Assembly (NCBI RefSeq): GCF_002872335.1
Contig: NZ_NJAG01000010.1
Coordinates: 62,001 to 126,000, forward strand
Origin: Siphonobacter sp. BAB-5405
GTDB taxonomy: Bacteria; Bacteroidota; Bacteroidia; Cytophagales; Spirosomataceae
Direction of reading: 5' to 3'
Length of the DNA stretch: 64,000 nucleotides
The translations under genes and the position numbers were made by a program. The notes below the pieces were generated by a model that was not told the origin of the DNA, ran no database searches, and saw nothing but the letters and a program-made list of their open reading frames with translations. Positions 33,451 to 42,904 of this stretch are shown piece by piece (within the stretch, counting starts at the first letter, position 1; the number at the start of each line of letters is the position of its first letter).

Positions 33451-33840
33451 TGGTTTGAAACGTTTGAACTATTCCTAATGGGGGCCATTTTATCTAATTT
33501 CGATACCGTTGCGGCTGTTTGAACAGGTTTGAAGCGATGAATAAACCCGATAATAATTTTGGTTTCGCTTAGAGTTACTGGCAGGCCAGGGGTTGTACCC
33601 CTGGCTATTTTTATTGAACCCCTTCGGGGTTGTGTATGCTCCTTAATAGAACTGAATGCGATGTGAGGAAAAGGCTATCAGGACGATGATTACAAAGGCA
33701 GTTATAAACGCCCCTATAGTAGGTACAAGTTTGGAAACCTGCACCAGTGTGCCTACCCGGCCGGGACTCGCTAACCCCGGAGGGGTTCAATGTGATTAGC
33801 CCCGTATGCAATGCGGGGCCAACTCAAACTTCTCAAACCA
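33451..33840. repeat. Palindromic intergenic element with imperfect 20-bp end repeats
   Basis: Bases 33451-33470 and the reverse complement of 33821-33840 agree at 16 of 20 positions (tggtttga core). Inside, an 18-bp segment at 33614-33631 is inverted at 33773-33790 with 17 matches, and each copy is itself a small hairpin (aacccc/ggggtt). A further hairpin, gccccg/cggggc, lies at about 33799-33819. The structure resembles a MITE or REP-like element. It carries no reading frame of note. Confidence 0.7.
33584..33612 (+). terminator. Terminator after the CorC-family gene
   Basis: The perfect 9-bp stem gccaggggt (33585-33593) with acccctggc (33597-33605) has loop tgt and is followed by tattttta. 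It lies inside the left part of the palindromic element, about 150 bp after the CorC-family stop. Confidence 0.7.
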
Positions 33841-33846
33841 GACCTC

Positions 33847-34680
33847 TTACAACAACCAGAACGGCAGCAGGAAAATCCCATCACCAATCCAGCGATACCG
33901 TTCATTCGTGAGATAAAACGGATAATCACGGCGAATTTCAACGAGTACCAGACTCATGAATAGTTCGGTAAAGGCAAACCGACGCTGATAAGGAAGTACT
34001 TCCGTAAAACTGATGGACAGAAAAAGAACGGCAATACCTCCAATAATCAGATACATCAATAAATCCGGAATTCCGTCGCGGAGTAGACTGGCCAGATTGG
34101 AGGCGTAGAGTTTTCCCGACTGCGTCTCCATCCACGAAAACAGAATCAGATTCTGAAAAGCGATCAGGGCGAACATCACCGCTAGGGCCTGATCCTGCCA
34201 GGGAATGAATCGCTGTTGCGTAAACGCCACCCCCCAAATCCCAGCCGCGTAGACGCAGGCCGTAATGGGTTCCTTCAGCAGATACATTTTGCTTTTCGGA
34301 GCCAGCTTGTTAACCATGAACAGGTACAGCCCGACCACCCCACTCAAAATAAGGCCGAAACGAATCAACGGGAAGGGTAGAAACAAAGTCAGAATTCCAG
34401 CTAATACCGCCACCCCCGCCGATACTTTCCAGAACAGGTCGGCATGCTGGGCGTGAAACTGGTGACGGGGCGTCGCCGGAATAGGTTTCTTGCGAATATC
34501 AAGCAGCCGATCTACCGTATAGATCAGCCATACCGTAAGCGTCAGCACTGCAATGGCCGTGTAATTAATTTCACCCTTGCCGTCCGGCAGTCGACTGGCA
34601 GCGGCGGCACAAAGGGCTGCCCCCGCCGCTACATCGAGGTTAAGCCAGTGAAGTTGTTGTAATACTGATCGCACTCCCAA
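33847..34680 (-). CDS. UbiA-like prenyltransferase-related membrane protein
   Basis: This 277-residue multi-pass membrane protein has about eight helices. Its first helix-loop carries WLIYTVDRLLDIRKK, resembling the first aspartate-rich motif of UbiA-type prenyltransferases, but the second aspartate motif is not obvious (SWMETQSGK stands near the expected place). It may therefore be a degenerate UbiA-superfamily member; activity is not supported. It is a single gene on the minus strand, bordered by the palindromic element and by a gap of about 200 bp before the efflux operon end. Confidence 0.6.
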   Translation of the reverse strand: MGVRSVLQQLHWLNLDVAAGAALCAAAASRLPDGKGEINYTAIAVLTLTVWLIYTVDRLLDIRKKPIPATPRHQFHAQHADLFWKVSAGVAVLAGILTLFLPFPLIRFGLILSGVVGLYLFMVNKLAPKSKMYLLKEPITACVYAAGIWGVAFTQQRFIPWQDQALAVMFALIAFQNLILFSWMETQSGKLYASNLASLLRDGIPDLLMYLIIGGIAVLFLSISFTEVLPYQRRFAFTELFMSLVLVEIRRDYPFYLTNERYRWIGDGIFLLPFWLL

Positions 34681-34813
34681 AACTAAAATCTTTAATAAAC
34701 CCCAAAAGTAGGAAGTCTTTTCAAGGCGAAAGCGGAAATCGGGCGGATATGTTTAGAAGTTCGCCGCCGAATCCTAATTATAATCATACATTAAGTTTTT
34801 GAAGCCTTCGTAA

Positions 34814-34850
34814 AAAACGAAGGAGACATAGCTTAAGCTACGCCTCCTTC
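34814..34850 (-). terminator. Terminator of the RND efflux operon
   Basis: On the minus strand a 30-nt near-palindrome (aaggaggcgtagc/gctatgtctcctt, two mismatches) is followed by cg and a T6 run. It lies about 35 bp after the stop of the membrane fusion protein gene. Confidence 0.85.
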
Positions 34851-34883
34851 CGGACTATTCAGGCATGGGACAATCGATGCTGG

Positions 34884-35999
34884 CTAGTTAGTGGCCAGTT
34901 GTACCTTGAGACTGGTACCATTCGCAATTTCTTCGCTGGCTCGTTTCAGGACCGTATCGCCGGGTTTGAGATCACCAAAAACCTGGGTTTGCCCGACGGC
35001 TTCATCGCCTTTCTGCACCGTTACGTGAACGGCTTTTCCATTTTCTACTTTAATCACAAAGGTGCGATCCATGGTGCTGACAATGGCCGTTTTGGGTACA
35101 TACATGCTGCCTTCCGTGGAGTGAACCGGTAACCGGGCTGAGGCGAACATACCCGGTTTCAGCTTTTCGTTACCATTCTGAATATCAATTTCAATCAGCT
35201 CCGAGCGGGTTTCCGGGCGTACGGTATTCGATACCCGATTGATTTTTCCCGTAAACGTCTGATTGGGAAAACTCCGCACGCTGAACTGAACCGTATTGCC
35301 TTTGTAATTATTGTTGAGGTACGCTTCCGGAACCGCTACCCGTAACCTGAGTCGGTCCAGCTGCCGGATTTTCAACATGGGTACACTGTTCTGGCCACCG
35401 GGACCCACGAACGCTCCGGGAGACAGGCGACGATCCGTAATCACGCCCGTGAACGGAGCCGTAATTTTAAGGTAACTAACCAATTGCTGCACGGACGTAT
35501 AGTGAGCATTGGCAGCTACTACGGCCAGACTATCCGAGATCGATTTGGTACGGGCCGCATCCAGATCGACGGGGGAGATGGCTCCCGTCGTTCGGTTGGC
35601 CCGCAGTACCCGCTGGTAGGTAGCTTTGCTGGCTTCGTGTACGGCTTCAGCGGCTTTTACCTTGGAGTAGGCTTCGGTTAAGTTAGCCGTTAGCTCTGGG
35701 GCTTCCAGTTGAGCTAGAATCTGCCCCTTTTTGACTTTATCGCCAATATCTACGTGCAGCGAACGCACGTAACTGCTCACCCGGGGGTAGAGGTCGGTTT
35801 CATAATAACTTTCCAGTTCTCCCGGCAAATTCAGCTCGCGGGTGGGGCGTGAGGCCGCAATTTTTACGGCTTCGTAGCGAATATCCGGATCCTGGGCCGG
35901 GTCCGTTGCCACGGTTTCGTTCGAGGCCGAATGACAGCTACTCAGGAACGCAACGAAGCTTGCTATCGTCAGGATTCGTATCAAAGCGTTGGTATACAT
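34884..35999 (-). CDS. RND efflux periplasmic adaptor (membrane fusion) lipoprotein
   Basis: This 371-residue protein starts with a lipoprotein signal (MYTNALIRILTIASFVAFLSSC), so Cys22 is the probable lipid anchor. The HlyD/MFP layout follows: a barrel-sandwich half (VSSYVRSLHVDIGDKVKKGQILAQLEAP), an alpha-helical hairpin (about 90-165), the second lipoyl half (YLKITAPFTGVITDRRLSPGAFVG), and beta-barrel and membrane-proximal domains. It bridges the inner-membrane RND pump and the TolC channel. ATG at 35999 is used because upstream in-frame ATGs overlap the pump gene and break the signal peptide. It is the last gene of the operon. Confidence 0.9.
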   Translation of the reverse strand: MYTNALIRILTIASFVAFLSSCHSASNETVATDPAQDPDIRYEAVKIAASRPTRELNLPGELESYYETDLYPRVSSYVRSLHVDIGDKVKKGQILAQLEAPELTANLTEAYSKVKAAEAVHEASKATYQRVLRANRTTGAISPVDLDAARTKSISDSLAVVAANAHYTSVQQLVSYLKITAPFTGVITDRRLSPGAFVGPGGQNSVPMLKIRQLDRLRLRVAVPEAYLNNNYKGNTVQFSVRSFPNQTFTGKINRVSNTVRPETRSELIEIDIQNGNEKLKPGMFASARLPVHSTEGSMYVPKTAIVSTMDRTFVIKVENGKAVHVTVQKGDEAVGQTQVFGDLKPGDTVLKRASEEIANGTSLKVQLATN

Positions 36000-36018
36000 G
36001 CTAGTAGGAGGAATAAGC

Positions 36019-39000
36019 CTAGGCGATTTCATTTTCAAGTACAGGAGTTCCATCGTATACCGCACTGGTCGGATCGTCGGGATCGAGGGAAGGAGAAATA
36101 AGTGATGTTTTTCGTTGAACGGCCGCAAAGACCAGGGGCAGAATAAGCAAAGCCGCCACCGTCGAGAACAGCAGGCCCCCAATTACCGCCCGTCCGAGCG
36201 GAGCCGTTTGTTCACCCGATTCGCCCAGGCCACTCGCCATCGGAATCATCCCGGCAATCATCGCCAGAGCCGTCATCAAAATGGGTCGCAGACGAGCCGC
36301 TCCCGCCATTCGGGCGGAGGTCAGGGCGTTGCGGTACCGAAGTCGCAACGATTCCGCATTCGTAACCAGCAGCAGGGCATTGGCCACTGACACTCCCACG
36401 GACATGATAATTCCCATGTACGATTGCAGGTTCAGCGTTTGACCCGTCACGAGCAGCAACGTCAGCGAACCCGCCAGTACCGCCGGAATACTCACCAGTA
36501 CCACACCCGCCAGCTTGAAGGATTGGTAATTGGCCGCCAGCAGCAGGAAGATTACCACCACCGCCAGTCCCAGACCAAACTGAAGACTCGTCAATGTTTC
36601 ATCCAGCAATTGAGCCATCCCGCGTAATTCCACACTGGAGCCTTTGGGCGGATCGCCGGCATTTTTGATGGCTTGCTGTACCGCCCGTGAGGCCGTACCC
36701 AAATCTTTGTGAGCAATATTCGCCGATACCGTAATGATTCGGCGGGGGCCAATCCGGTCGTACTCACCGGGAACGGTACTCGGCGTAATGGTAGCCACAT
36801 CGCCTAGCGTAGGCCGCAACTGACCTTTCACCAGCGGAATGCTTTGAATATCGGCCACGGTGTTCATCTGTTGCTGCTCCATCTCGACCTGTACCTGATA
36901 GGCAAAACCTTTAGACTCATCCAGCCAGAGGTTCTTGGCCGTAAACCGACTGGAAGAAGTCGCCGCTACCAGCGATTTTGCAATTTCATCAATACTCACA
37001 TTGAGCTGAGCGGCTCGTTCGCGGTCAATTTTGATCTGAATGGTTGGATAACTCAGCGGCTGATTGATCCGTAAATCCCGCAGATACGGAATCTTCTTCA
37101 TTTGCGTCAGAAGGCGATTGGCGTAATGCTGCCCTTCTTCCAGACTTTTGCCACCCACCTGAATCTCGATGGGAGCCTGGGCACCCTGACTCATGATTTT
37201 ATCCGTCAGGTCAATGGGTTCGTAGGATAATTTTACGCCGGGAAGCTTCTGGTGTACTCGTTTCCGGATTTCATCCTTCAGGTTATCAAGCGAGGCCACT
37301 TCGTACTGATCCGAAAGCTTCACCTGTAAGACCGCTTCGTGCGGACCGGCATTGAATACGTACAGCGAACTGGTACCGTAACTAGAGGGCGTCATTCCCA
37401 CGAAAGCCGAGGAAATGGCCACATTTTTCGGACCAACGATACCATCAATCTGGCGGATGACTTCTTTCGTGATTTCTTCCGTACGTTCAATCCGTAAGCC
37501 CTCCTGAGCAACGATGCGGACCTGAAACTGCCGGGCGTGATTCTGCCGGGGCATCATGTCCTGACCAATCTGCGTGAAACCGACGCCAATGAGTACGGCA
37601 CAAAAAATCAGGTAGGCTCCAATCACGATTCCCTTGCGTTGCAACAAGCGGTCAAGTAAGCGTAAGTAGCCTAGTTTGAAGCGTTCAAAACCCGTTACCT
37701 TTTCAGGATGCTGCGTTTCGAAGTTTTCCTGGTGGACCTCCTGTTGCTCTGAAAGGTCGGGCAGCAGGCTAAGGTCATGCGGCGTGGGGTGGGCGTGAGC
37801 TTTCATCCACCAGTTGGAAACCACCGGTACAAACGTTTGTGAAAGCAGGTACGACGCAATGATGGTAAAACCTACGGACAGGGACAGCGGCAGGAACATC
37901 CCCCGGGGTACGCCATTCATCAGGAACGCCGGAGCAAATACGGCCAGAATACAGAGCGTAATCAACAATAGCGGAAAGGATACTTCCTTACAGCCGTCGA
38001 AAATGGCCCGGGCCTTGGGCTTACCCATTTCCAGATGCTGGTGAATGTTTTCAATCACCACCGTCGCCTGATCGACCAGAATTCCAATGGCGAGAGCCAG
38101 TCCTGACAAGGTCATGATATTGATGGTCTGACCCATGAGCTGAAGCATCAGAATCGAAGCCAGAATGGAAACGGGTATCGTCAGAACCACAATGAGCGAG
38201 CTACGCCAGTCGCCCAGGAAAAGCAGTACCATTAGTCCCGTCAGCAAGGCACCCAGTCCCCCTTCCACGGCCAGACTATGCACGGCCTGGGTCACGTATA
38301 CCGACTGATCAAATTCATACGATAGCTCCACATCGTCGGGCAACAGGGCTTTCATATCGGCCAGTTTCCCCTTCAACGCATTTACCACACTCATGGTGGA
38401 AGCGTCAGCGGATTTGGTTACGGGGATGTACACCGACCGTTTGCCATTCACCAAGGCGTAACCCACGGGCACATCGGTACCATCTTCTACGGTGGCAATG
38501 TCCCGCACGAATACCGTCGGACCGACCCCTTTTCGCAGGGGAATATTCAGGAATTCATCGACTTTATCGAGAACCGTATTATTCGGCGTCAGAATGGAAA
38601 AATCACCGATCCGGATGCTACCGCCGGGTGAAATCTGGTTGTTCCGAACCACGGTCGATACAATTTCATCGGGCGTTAATTCATAACTCCGCATCCGTTC
38701 GGGGTCTACCCGTACGACAACCGTACGCTCGTTACCACCAAAAGGCGAAGGAGCCGAAGCACCGGGAATCTGGGAGAACAGGGGCCGAATCCGCGTCGAA
38801 GCCAGATCCTGCATCTCGCCGAGCGAAGCCCGCTTACTGCTAAAGACCAATTGCCCCACCGGTAAGCTGGACGCATCGAAACGAACAACAATTGGAGGTA
38901 CGGTTCCGGGAGGTAAGTAACTCATCACCCGACTGACCTGACTGGCCACTTCCCCGGCGGCCTGGGCCATGTCCACGTCTTCGTAAAAACTACATTTGAC

Positions 39001-39264
39001 TAGACACAGACCCTGAATATTTTTCACTTCCACGCTCTTGATTCCCGATACATACAGCATCTGGTTCTGGTAACGCGTGGAAACGAAACCTTCCATCTGA
39101 GCGGGCGTCATGCCACCGTAGGGCTGGGCAATATAGATCGTCGGTAAGTTCAGCCGGGGAAAAATATCGACCGGAATCCGGCTCAGGGCCAGAATCGAGA
39201 AGACGACGATTCCCAGCAGAGCTACGATAATCGTAATGGGTTTAGCTAAGGCCGCTTTTATCAT
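36019..39264 (-). CDS. RND efflux pump, inner membrane transporter
   Basis: This 1081-residue protein has the AcrB/HAE1-type layout of two repeats of six helices with large periplasmic loops. The N-terminus (MIKAALAKPITIIVALLGI) and the porter-domain segment PVDIFPRLNLPTIYIAQPYGG are typical. Helix 4 reads GILVDQATVVIENIHQ, keeping only the first of the two proton-relay aspartates found in AcrB. The helix-10 region reads SVGVSVANALLLVTN, without the AcrB lysine. The substrate is therefore uncertain (drug, metal or other). It ends 19 bp before the adaptor gene and begins 2 bp after the TolC gene. Confidence 0.9.
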   Translation of the reverse strand: MIKAALAKPITIIVALLGIVVFSILALSRIPVDIFPRLNLPTIYIAQPYGGMTPAQMEGFVSTRYQNQMLYVSGIKSVEVKNIQGLCLVKCSFYEDVDMAQAAGEVASQVSRVMSYLPPGTVPPIVVRFDASSLPVGQLVFSSKRASLGEMQDLASTRIRPLFSQIPGASAPSPFGGNERTVVVRVDPERMRSYELTPDEIVSTVVRNNQISPGGSIRIGDFSILTPNNTVLDKVDEFLNIPLRKGVGPTVFVRDIATVEDGTDVPVGYALVNGKRSVYIPVTKSADASTMSVVNALKGKLADMKALLPDDVELSYEFDQSVYVTQAVHSLAVEGGLGALLTGLMVLLFLGDWRSSLIVVLTIPVSILASILMLQLMGQTINIMTLSGLALAIGILVDQATVVIENIHQHLEMGKPKARAIFDGCKEVSFPLLLITLCILAVFAPAFLMNGVPRGMFLPLSLSVGFTIIASYLLSQTFVPVVSNWWMKAHAHPTPHDLSLLPDLSEQQEVHQENFETQHPEKVTGFERFKLGYLRLLDRLLQRKGIVIGAYLIFCAVLIGVGFTQIGQDMMPRQNHARQFQVRIVAQEGLRIERTEEITKEVIRQIDGIVGPKNVAISSAFVGMTPSSYGTSSLYVFNAGPHEAVLQVKLSDQYEVASLDNLKDEIRKRVHQKLPGVKLSYEPIDLTDKIMSQGAQAPIEIQVGGKSLEEGQHYANRLLTQMKKIPYLRDLRINQPLSYPTIQIKIDRERAAQLNVSIDEIAKSLVAATSSSRFTAKNLWLDESKGFAYQVQVEMEQQQMNTVADIQSIPLVKGQLRPTLGDVATITPSTVPGEYDRIGPRRIITVSANIAHKDLGTASRAVQQAIKNAGDPPKGSSVELRGMAQLLDETLTSLQFGLGLAVVVIFLLLAANYQSFKLAGVVLVSIPAVLAGSLTLLLVTGQTLNLQSYMGIIMSVGVSVANALLLVTNAESLRLRYRNALTSARMAGAARLRPILMTALAMIAGMIPMASGLGESGEQTAPLGRAVIGGLLFSTVAALLILPLVFAAVQRKTSLISPSLDPDDPTSAVYDGTPVLENEIA

Positions 39265-39266
39265 AA

Positions 39267-40676
39267 TTAGTTGAGAATCTGATTCAAAAATTCTTCCAGG
39301 TTTCCATCCGCCGCGGCTTTTAGTAACAAAGCCCGCCAAAGGCCATTCACGGCCAGAGCCTGATCTACTTCCGCCCGGTTCAGCAGGGCGGCGGTTTGGG
39401 TCAGCGTTTGAATGTTATCCAATCCCGATTCGTACCGGGCTCGCGACTGGGCGTAGGCCTGCTGGGCCGCCTCCAGTTGGAGTGGAGCCTGCCGTACCGT
39501 AGCCTGAGCCAGTTCGATCTGGAGATTCGCATTTTCGGAACCTGCGTCTAAGGCCAGTTTTTGCTGATTATAACTTTCCTGCGATACCCGAACCCGCTCG
39601 CGTTGAGCGGAAAGATTGGGTTTAACCCGAAATAATTCCGTCGGTCGCCAGATGGCTGTAAACCCTACGATGTAGTTGAACGCCCGCAAAGGCAAACCAG
39701 CCCCGAGCGTCGGGTCAATCCGAAACGTACCATCTTGAGCCGCTTCGCTAATGCCCGATCCCCGGCCCTGGAGTGAACCGATTACGGAAATGGAAGGCAG
39801 GGCATTGGCTTTCAGTAACGTTTGGTTGGCTTCACCCAAGGCCATTTGTTTCTGCAAAACCCGTAACTGCGGGTGGATGTACGCTTTTTCCCCCGAAACC
39901 CGGTTCATGTCCGGTAATCGGTGGTAGAAAATGAGCGAATCCAGTTCGTAACCCAGACTCGGTTCGCCCATCAATTCTGTCAAACGTAGTACTTGCTGCT
40001 GGGCCATTTTCTGGCTCTCCAGCACCTGAAGTCGGGCACGGGCCACTTCCGCCGCACTCACCGAACTGTCAATTCCGGGACGTAAACCGCCGGAAGTACT
40101 GGCTCGCGTAATGATTTGCAAAGCCTTGGCTCGTTGCAGGTTGGAAATTTGCAGGAGTACCGATTTTTTCAAATTGAGAGCTAGGAGATACGCATCGCAC
40201 ACGCGAACCTGGTGGAGAAATAACTCGCTCTCGTAATCCGCCTTGGCTTGTTCAATCGACAGATTAGCCTGATTCCGGCGGGCCTGCCGACGACCAAAGG
40301 TGACGGCCTCCCAGTCAATAACCATTGAAGCCGCACTCGTCCAGGCGGCCTGGTTATTGAATCCATCGGTACGTACCCCGGTAATGGGAATCATCAGGCC
40401 ACCGGCTGAAGCCGAAGCTCCACGGACCTGATTGGAAGTGGCGTTAAAGGCTTGGGCCTGAACGCCCGCCTGAGGCAGAAAGGACAGCCGCATGGACTGA
40501 GCATCCGCTTCGGAGCTTCTAATTGCGGCCAGTTTACCGCGGATGGAAGGGTAATTGGTACGGGCCTTATCCAATACTTCATCAAGCGACAAACGGGGCG
40601 GTTGTCCGTACAGGGTTTGTAGCAGCGATAAGCCCAGGATTACCTGTAAAAGCAGTATTCGTTTAATGTTCGACAT
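39267..40676 (-). CDS. TolC-family outer membrane efflux protein
   Basis: This 469-residue protein has a signal peptide (MSNIKRILLLQVILGLSLLQTLYG) and two outer-membrane efflux (OEP) repeats, each rich in long coiled helices (for example LSIEQAKADYESELFLHQVRV and QLEAAQQAYAQSRARYESGLD). It forms the outer-membrane channel of the tripartite pump. It is the first gene of the efflux operon, and its promoter carries a five-fold direct repeat array. The pump gene starts 2 bp after its stop. Confidence 0.92.
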   Translation of the reverse strand: MSNIKRILLLQVILGLSLLQTLYGQPPRLSLDEVLDKARTNYPSIRGKLAAIRSSEADAQSMRLSFLPQAGVQAQAFNATSNQVRGASASAGGLMIPITGVRTDGFNNQAAWTSAASMVIDWEAVTFGRRQARRNQANLSIEQAKADYESELFLHQVRVCDAYLLALNLKKSVLLQISNLQRAKALQIITRASTSGGLRPGIDSSVSAAEVARARLQVLESQKMAQQQVLRLTELMGEPSLGYELDSLIFYHRLPDMNRVSGEKAYIHPQLRVLQKQMALGEANQTLLKANALPSISVIGSLQGRGSGISEAAQDGTFRIDPTLGAGLPLRAFNYIVGFTAIWRPTELFRVKPNLSAQRERVRVSQESYNQQKLALDAGSENANLQIELAQATVRQAPLQLEAAQQAYAQSRARYESGLDNIQTLTQTAALLNRAEVDQALAVNGLWRALLLKAAADGNLEEFLNQILN

Positions 40677-40702
40677 ATCAATCCATTCACTGGGGAATGG
40701 AA

Positions 40703-40710
40703 CAAACCTA
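40703..40710 (-). promoter_or_regulatory. -7 element of the efflux operon promoter
   Basis: On the minus strand TAGGTTTG matches the -7 consensus exactly. It lies 26 nt from the tolC-like start codon and directly downstream of the direct repeat array, where an activator would be expected to bind. Confidence 0.6.
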
Positions 40711-40720
40711 TGAAGCGGAC

Positions 40721-40771
40721 ATTAGAACGAGATTAGAACCCTATTAGAAGAGATTAGAACGGCATTAGAAA
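40721..40771 (-). promoter_or_regulatory. Five direct repeats of ATTAGAAC with about 11-bp spacing
   Basis: Copies of attagaa(c/g) begin at 40721, 40732, 40743, 40753 and 40764, spaced 11, 11, 10 and 11 bp, that is, once per helical turn. On the minus strand the repeat reads GTTCTAAT. The array abuts the -7 element and covers the -33 area of the efflux promoter. Tandem repeats with this spacing are typical binding sites for OmpR-family response regulators, and such a regulator is encoded just upstream. Confidence 0.8.
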
Positions 40772-40817
40772 GCCAGAAATGAAGGTTTTAAACGGAAAAT
40801 GGATAGACAAAAAAACT

Positions 40818-42196
40818 TTAGGAGTACAAAGGCAACTGAACCTCGGCACAAGTCCCGCCGCTTTCCCGGGGGCTCAACGTCAATTGTCCCTGATGCAGTA
40901 ATACAATCCGGTGGGTGAGGGTAAGTCCCACGCCAAAACCTTCGATACGTTGAACATTCGAACCCCGAACCAGCGGTTGTAGAATACGTTCCTCTTCACC
41001 GGGCGTCAGTCCGATGCCCTGATCCAAAATCCGGATATGGGCTTGTTGATCTTGGGTGATTTCCAGCGAAAACGAAACGGGCTGACCCTGGGAATACTTG
41101 ACCGCATTGTCGAGCAAATTATACAAGGCCGTACGGAGCAGGTACGGATTGCCCAGAATGAGTACGGGCGTGGATTGTTCCAGCACGTCCTGACTGACGT
41201 TGACGGAAAGCGTTTGTCCCGGCTTCTGCTGACCTAGCAGATCCGCTACTTCCAGTACCAGCTCAACCACATCCAGCGGTTGCTTATCAATCTGTATCTG
41301 TACATTATCGAGCTGAGCCAATTGCAGTAAGCCATTCGAAAGAGCCGTGAGCTTGTCGAGTTCCCGCACGGCCTGACTCATGCCTTTTTTGAGTTCCTGT
41401 ACGTTGGAATCGTAGGTAAGCGAGGTTTCCAGCCAGCCTTTAATAGTCGTCAGCGGCGTCCGTAATTCGTGGGAAGCTGGGAAATAAAGGCCCGCTGATT
41501 ATCCACCAGTTTTTCCTGGCGTTGTAACAGTTCGTTGAAGGCAGAAGCCAGTACGCCAACTTCGTCATTCGGGTTTTCGGGTTGTAAACGAAAACCGAGG
41601 GAGCCTTCCTGCGGCAATTGATCAATGAGGCGATGTAAAGGTTTCAGGGCTTGCCGGGAAAAGAAATATCCCAGCAATCCGACTACGACAATTGCAAAAA
41701 TGTCCCCCAGAATGAGCAAATCCATCAGGTTACTCTGGCGATTGTAGCCATCTTCATCGTAGGCCGTCACCAGTACCAGATACTCCTGACCCGAAGGCGA
41801 GGGCCAGGGGCCGGGGTAGGTAAGGGCCATACCGTCTTTGGGGTACTTGTGGTGAGGAGTCTGGTAACTAAACCGAACCAACCGTTCATCGCGTACCCGC
41901 TTGCGAAAAGCCTGACTAGCCAGAAAGTCGTTGGTGACTTCGCTGGCAAAAATGAGACTGTCTTTCGGCGAATAGATGAAAACGACCTGTTCCGGTAAGG
42001 AAGTGGTAATCTTACCCACAACGGCATCGTCTTTGGTAATGAGTTGTTCCGTAACGCGGGCTTTGCGTTCCAGCCAGCCGTCCATGGCCCGCTGCCGCAG
42101 GGACGAATAGGTGAAATAAACGTATACCGAAAAAAGCAGCAGACTACCCGCTACCAGCGAAGAAAACCAAAGGATGATCTTGTGCTTGATTTTCAT
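40818..42196 (-). pseudogene. Sensor histidine kinase broken by a frameshift at the H-box
   Basis: The gene is split into two overlapping frames. The first (42196 to 41450, 248 residues) has a membrane helix (about 8-28), a periplasmic sensor, a second helix and HAMP (about 155-225), then ends RAFISQLPTNYGRR-stop. The second frame continues with ASHELRTPLTTIKGWL and the ATPase domain (NLLDNAVKYS, ILDQGIGLTPGEE, GFGVGLTLTHRI). One missing base near 41477/41478 explains both; restoring a G on the plus strand gives FISHASHELRTPL, the normal H-box. It follows the response regulator by 2 bp. Either it is a real lesion, programmed or phase-variable, or an assembly error. Confidence 0.85.
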
Positions 42197-42198
42197 AC

Positions 42199-42873
42199 TC
42201 AGGCCCGTAACACATACCCCATGCCGACGACGGTGTGTAAGAGTTTATGATCGAATTCTTTGTCAATTTTCTTGCGTAAGTAATTGATATACACGTCAAT
42301 GATATTCGTATTGGTATCGAAGTGCAGATCCCAGACTTTTTCGGCAATGTCAATCCGGCTCACGATTCGACCCTGATTGATCATCAGATACTCCAGCAGG
42401 GCGTACTCCCGAGCCGTCAGGTCAATGGGCTGGCCCCGGCGGGTGAGGGTACGGGCCTCGGTGTTCAATTCCAGATCGGCCACGCGTAATACGGACTTCA
42501 TCCCTTCGTGGGTGGCATTCCGGCGGGCCAGGGCTTTGATCCGTAGAATAAGCTCACGGAAGACAAAGGGTTTCACCAGATAATCATCGGCACCAGCATC
42601 AAAACCGCTTTCCTTGTCCGTCAGACTGTCCAGAGCCGTGAGCATCAGTACGGGTTGACGGGGCGACTGTTGCTTGATGTATCGGCACAGCTCAAAGCCG
42701 TTAATATGGGGTAAATTAACATCCAGAATAATCACATCGTAACTGTTATTATCCGCCATCCGCTGGCCCATCAGACCGTCATACGCAATGTCAAGTACGT
42801 ATCCTTCACTTTCAACCCCTTTTCGGATGAACGAAGCCAGGCTGACCTCATCTTCCACCAACAATACCTTCAT
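42199..42873 (-). CDS. OmpR-family DNA-binding response regulator
   Basis: This 224-residue two-domain regulator has a receiver domain at about 1-115, with acidic residues in VEDEVSLA (Glu7/Asp8), phospho-acceptor Asp51 in IILDVNLPHIN, and the conserved Lys in DDYLVKPF. A winged-helix DNA-binding domain follows (about 130-224; LTAREYALLEYLMIN, NIIDVYINYLRKKID). It is the first gene of the two-component pair and lies 2 bp before the histidine kinase. The direct repeat array at the efflux promoter is the obvious candidate target. Confidence 0.93.
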   Translation of the reverse strand: MKVLLVEDEVSLASFIRKGVESEGYVLDIAYDGLMGQRMADNNSYDVIILDVNLPHINGFELCRYIKQQSPRQPVLMLTALDSLTDKESGFDAGADDYLVKPFVFRELILRIKALARRNATHEGMKSVLRVADLELNTEARTLTRRGQPIDLTAREYALLEYLMINQGRIVSRIDIAEKVWDLHFDTNTNIIDVYINYLRKKIDKEFDHKLLHTVVGMGYVLRA

Positions 42874-42904
42874 AATCTTCTCCTACGTTTGAATCGAATC
42901 AATG

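Noticed and set aside
33600-33811. Short minus-strand frame of 66 residues inside the palindromic element
   Set aside because: It crosses the inverted repeats and shows no domain; it is an open frame by chance.
36000-36182. N-terminal extension of the efflux adaptor into the pump gene
   Set aside because: Upstream in-frame ATGs overlap the pump coding sequence and would bury the lipoprotein signal peptide.
41440-41625. Separate small gene around the kinase frameshift
   Set aside because: It is a third-frame shadow of the broken kinase and carries no domain.
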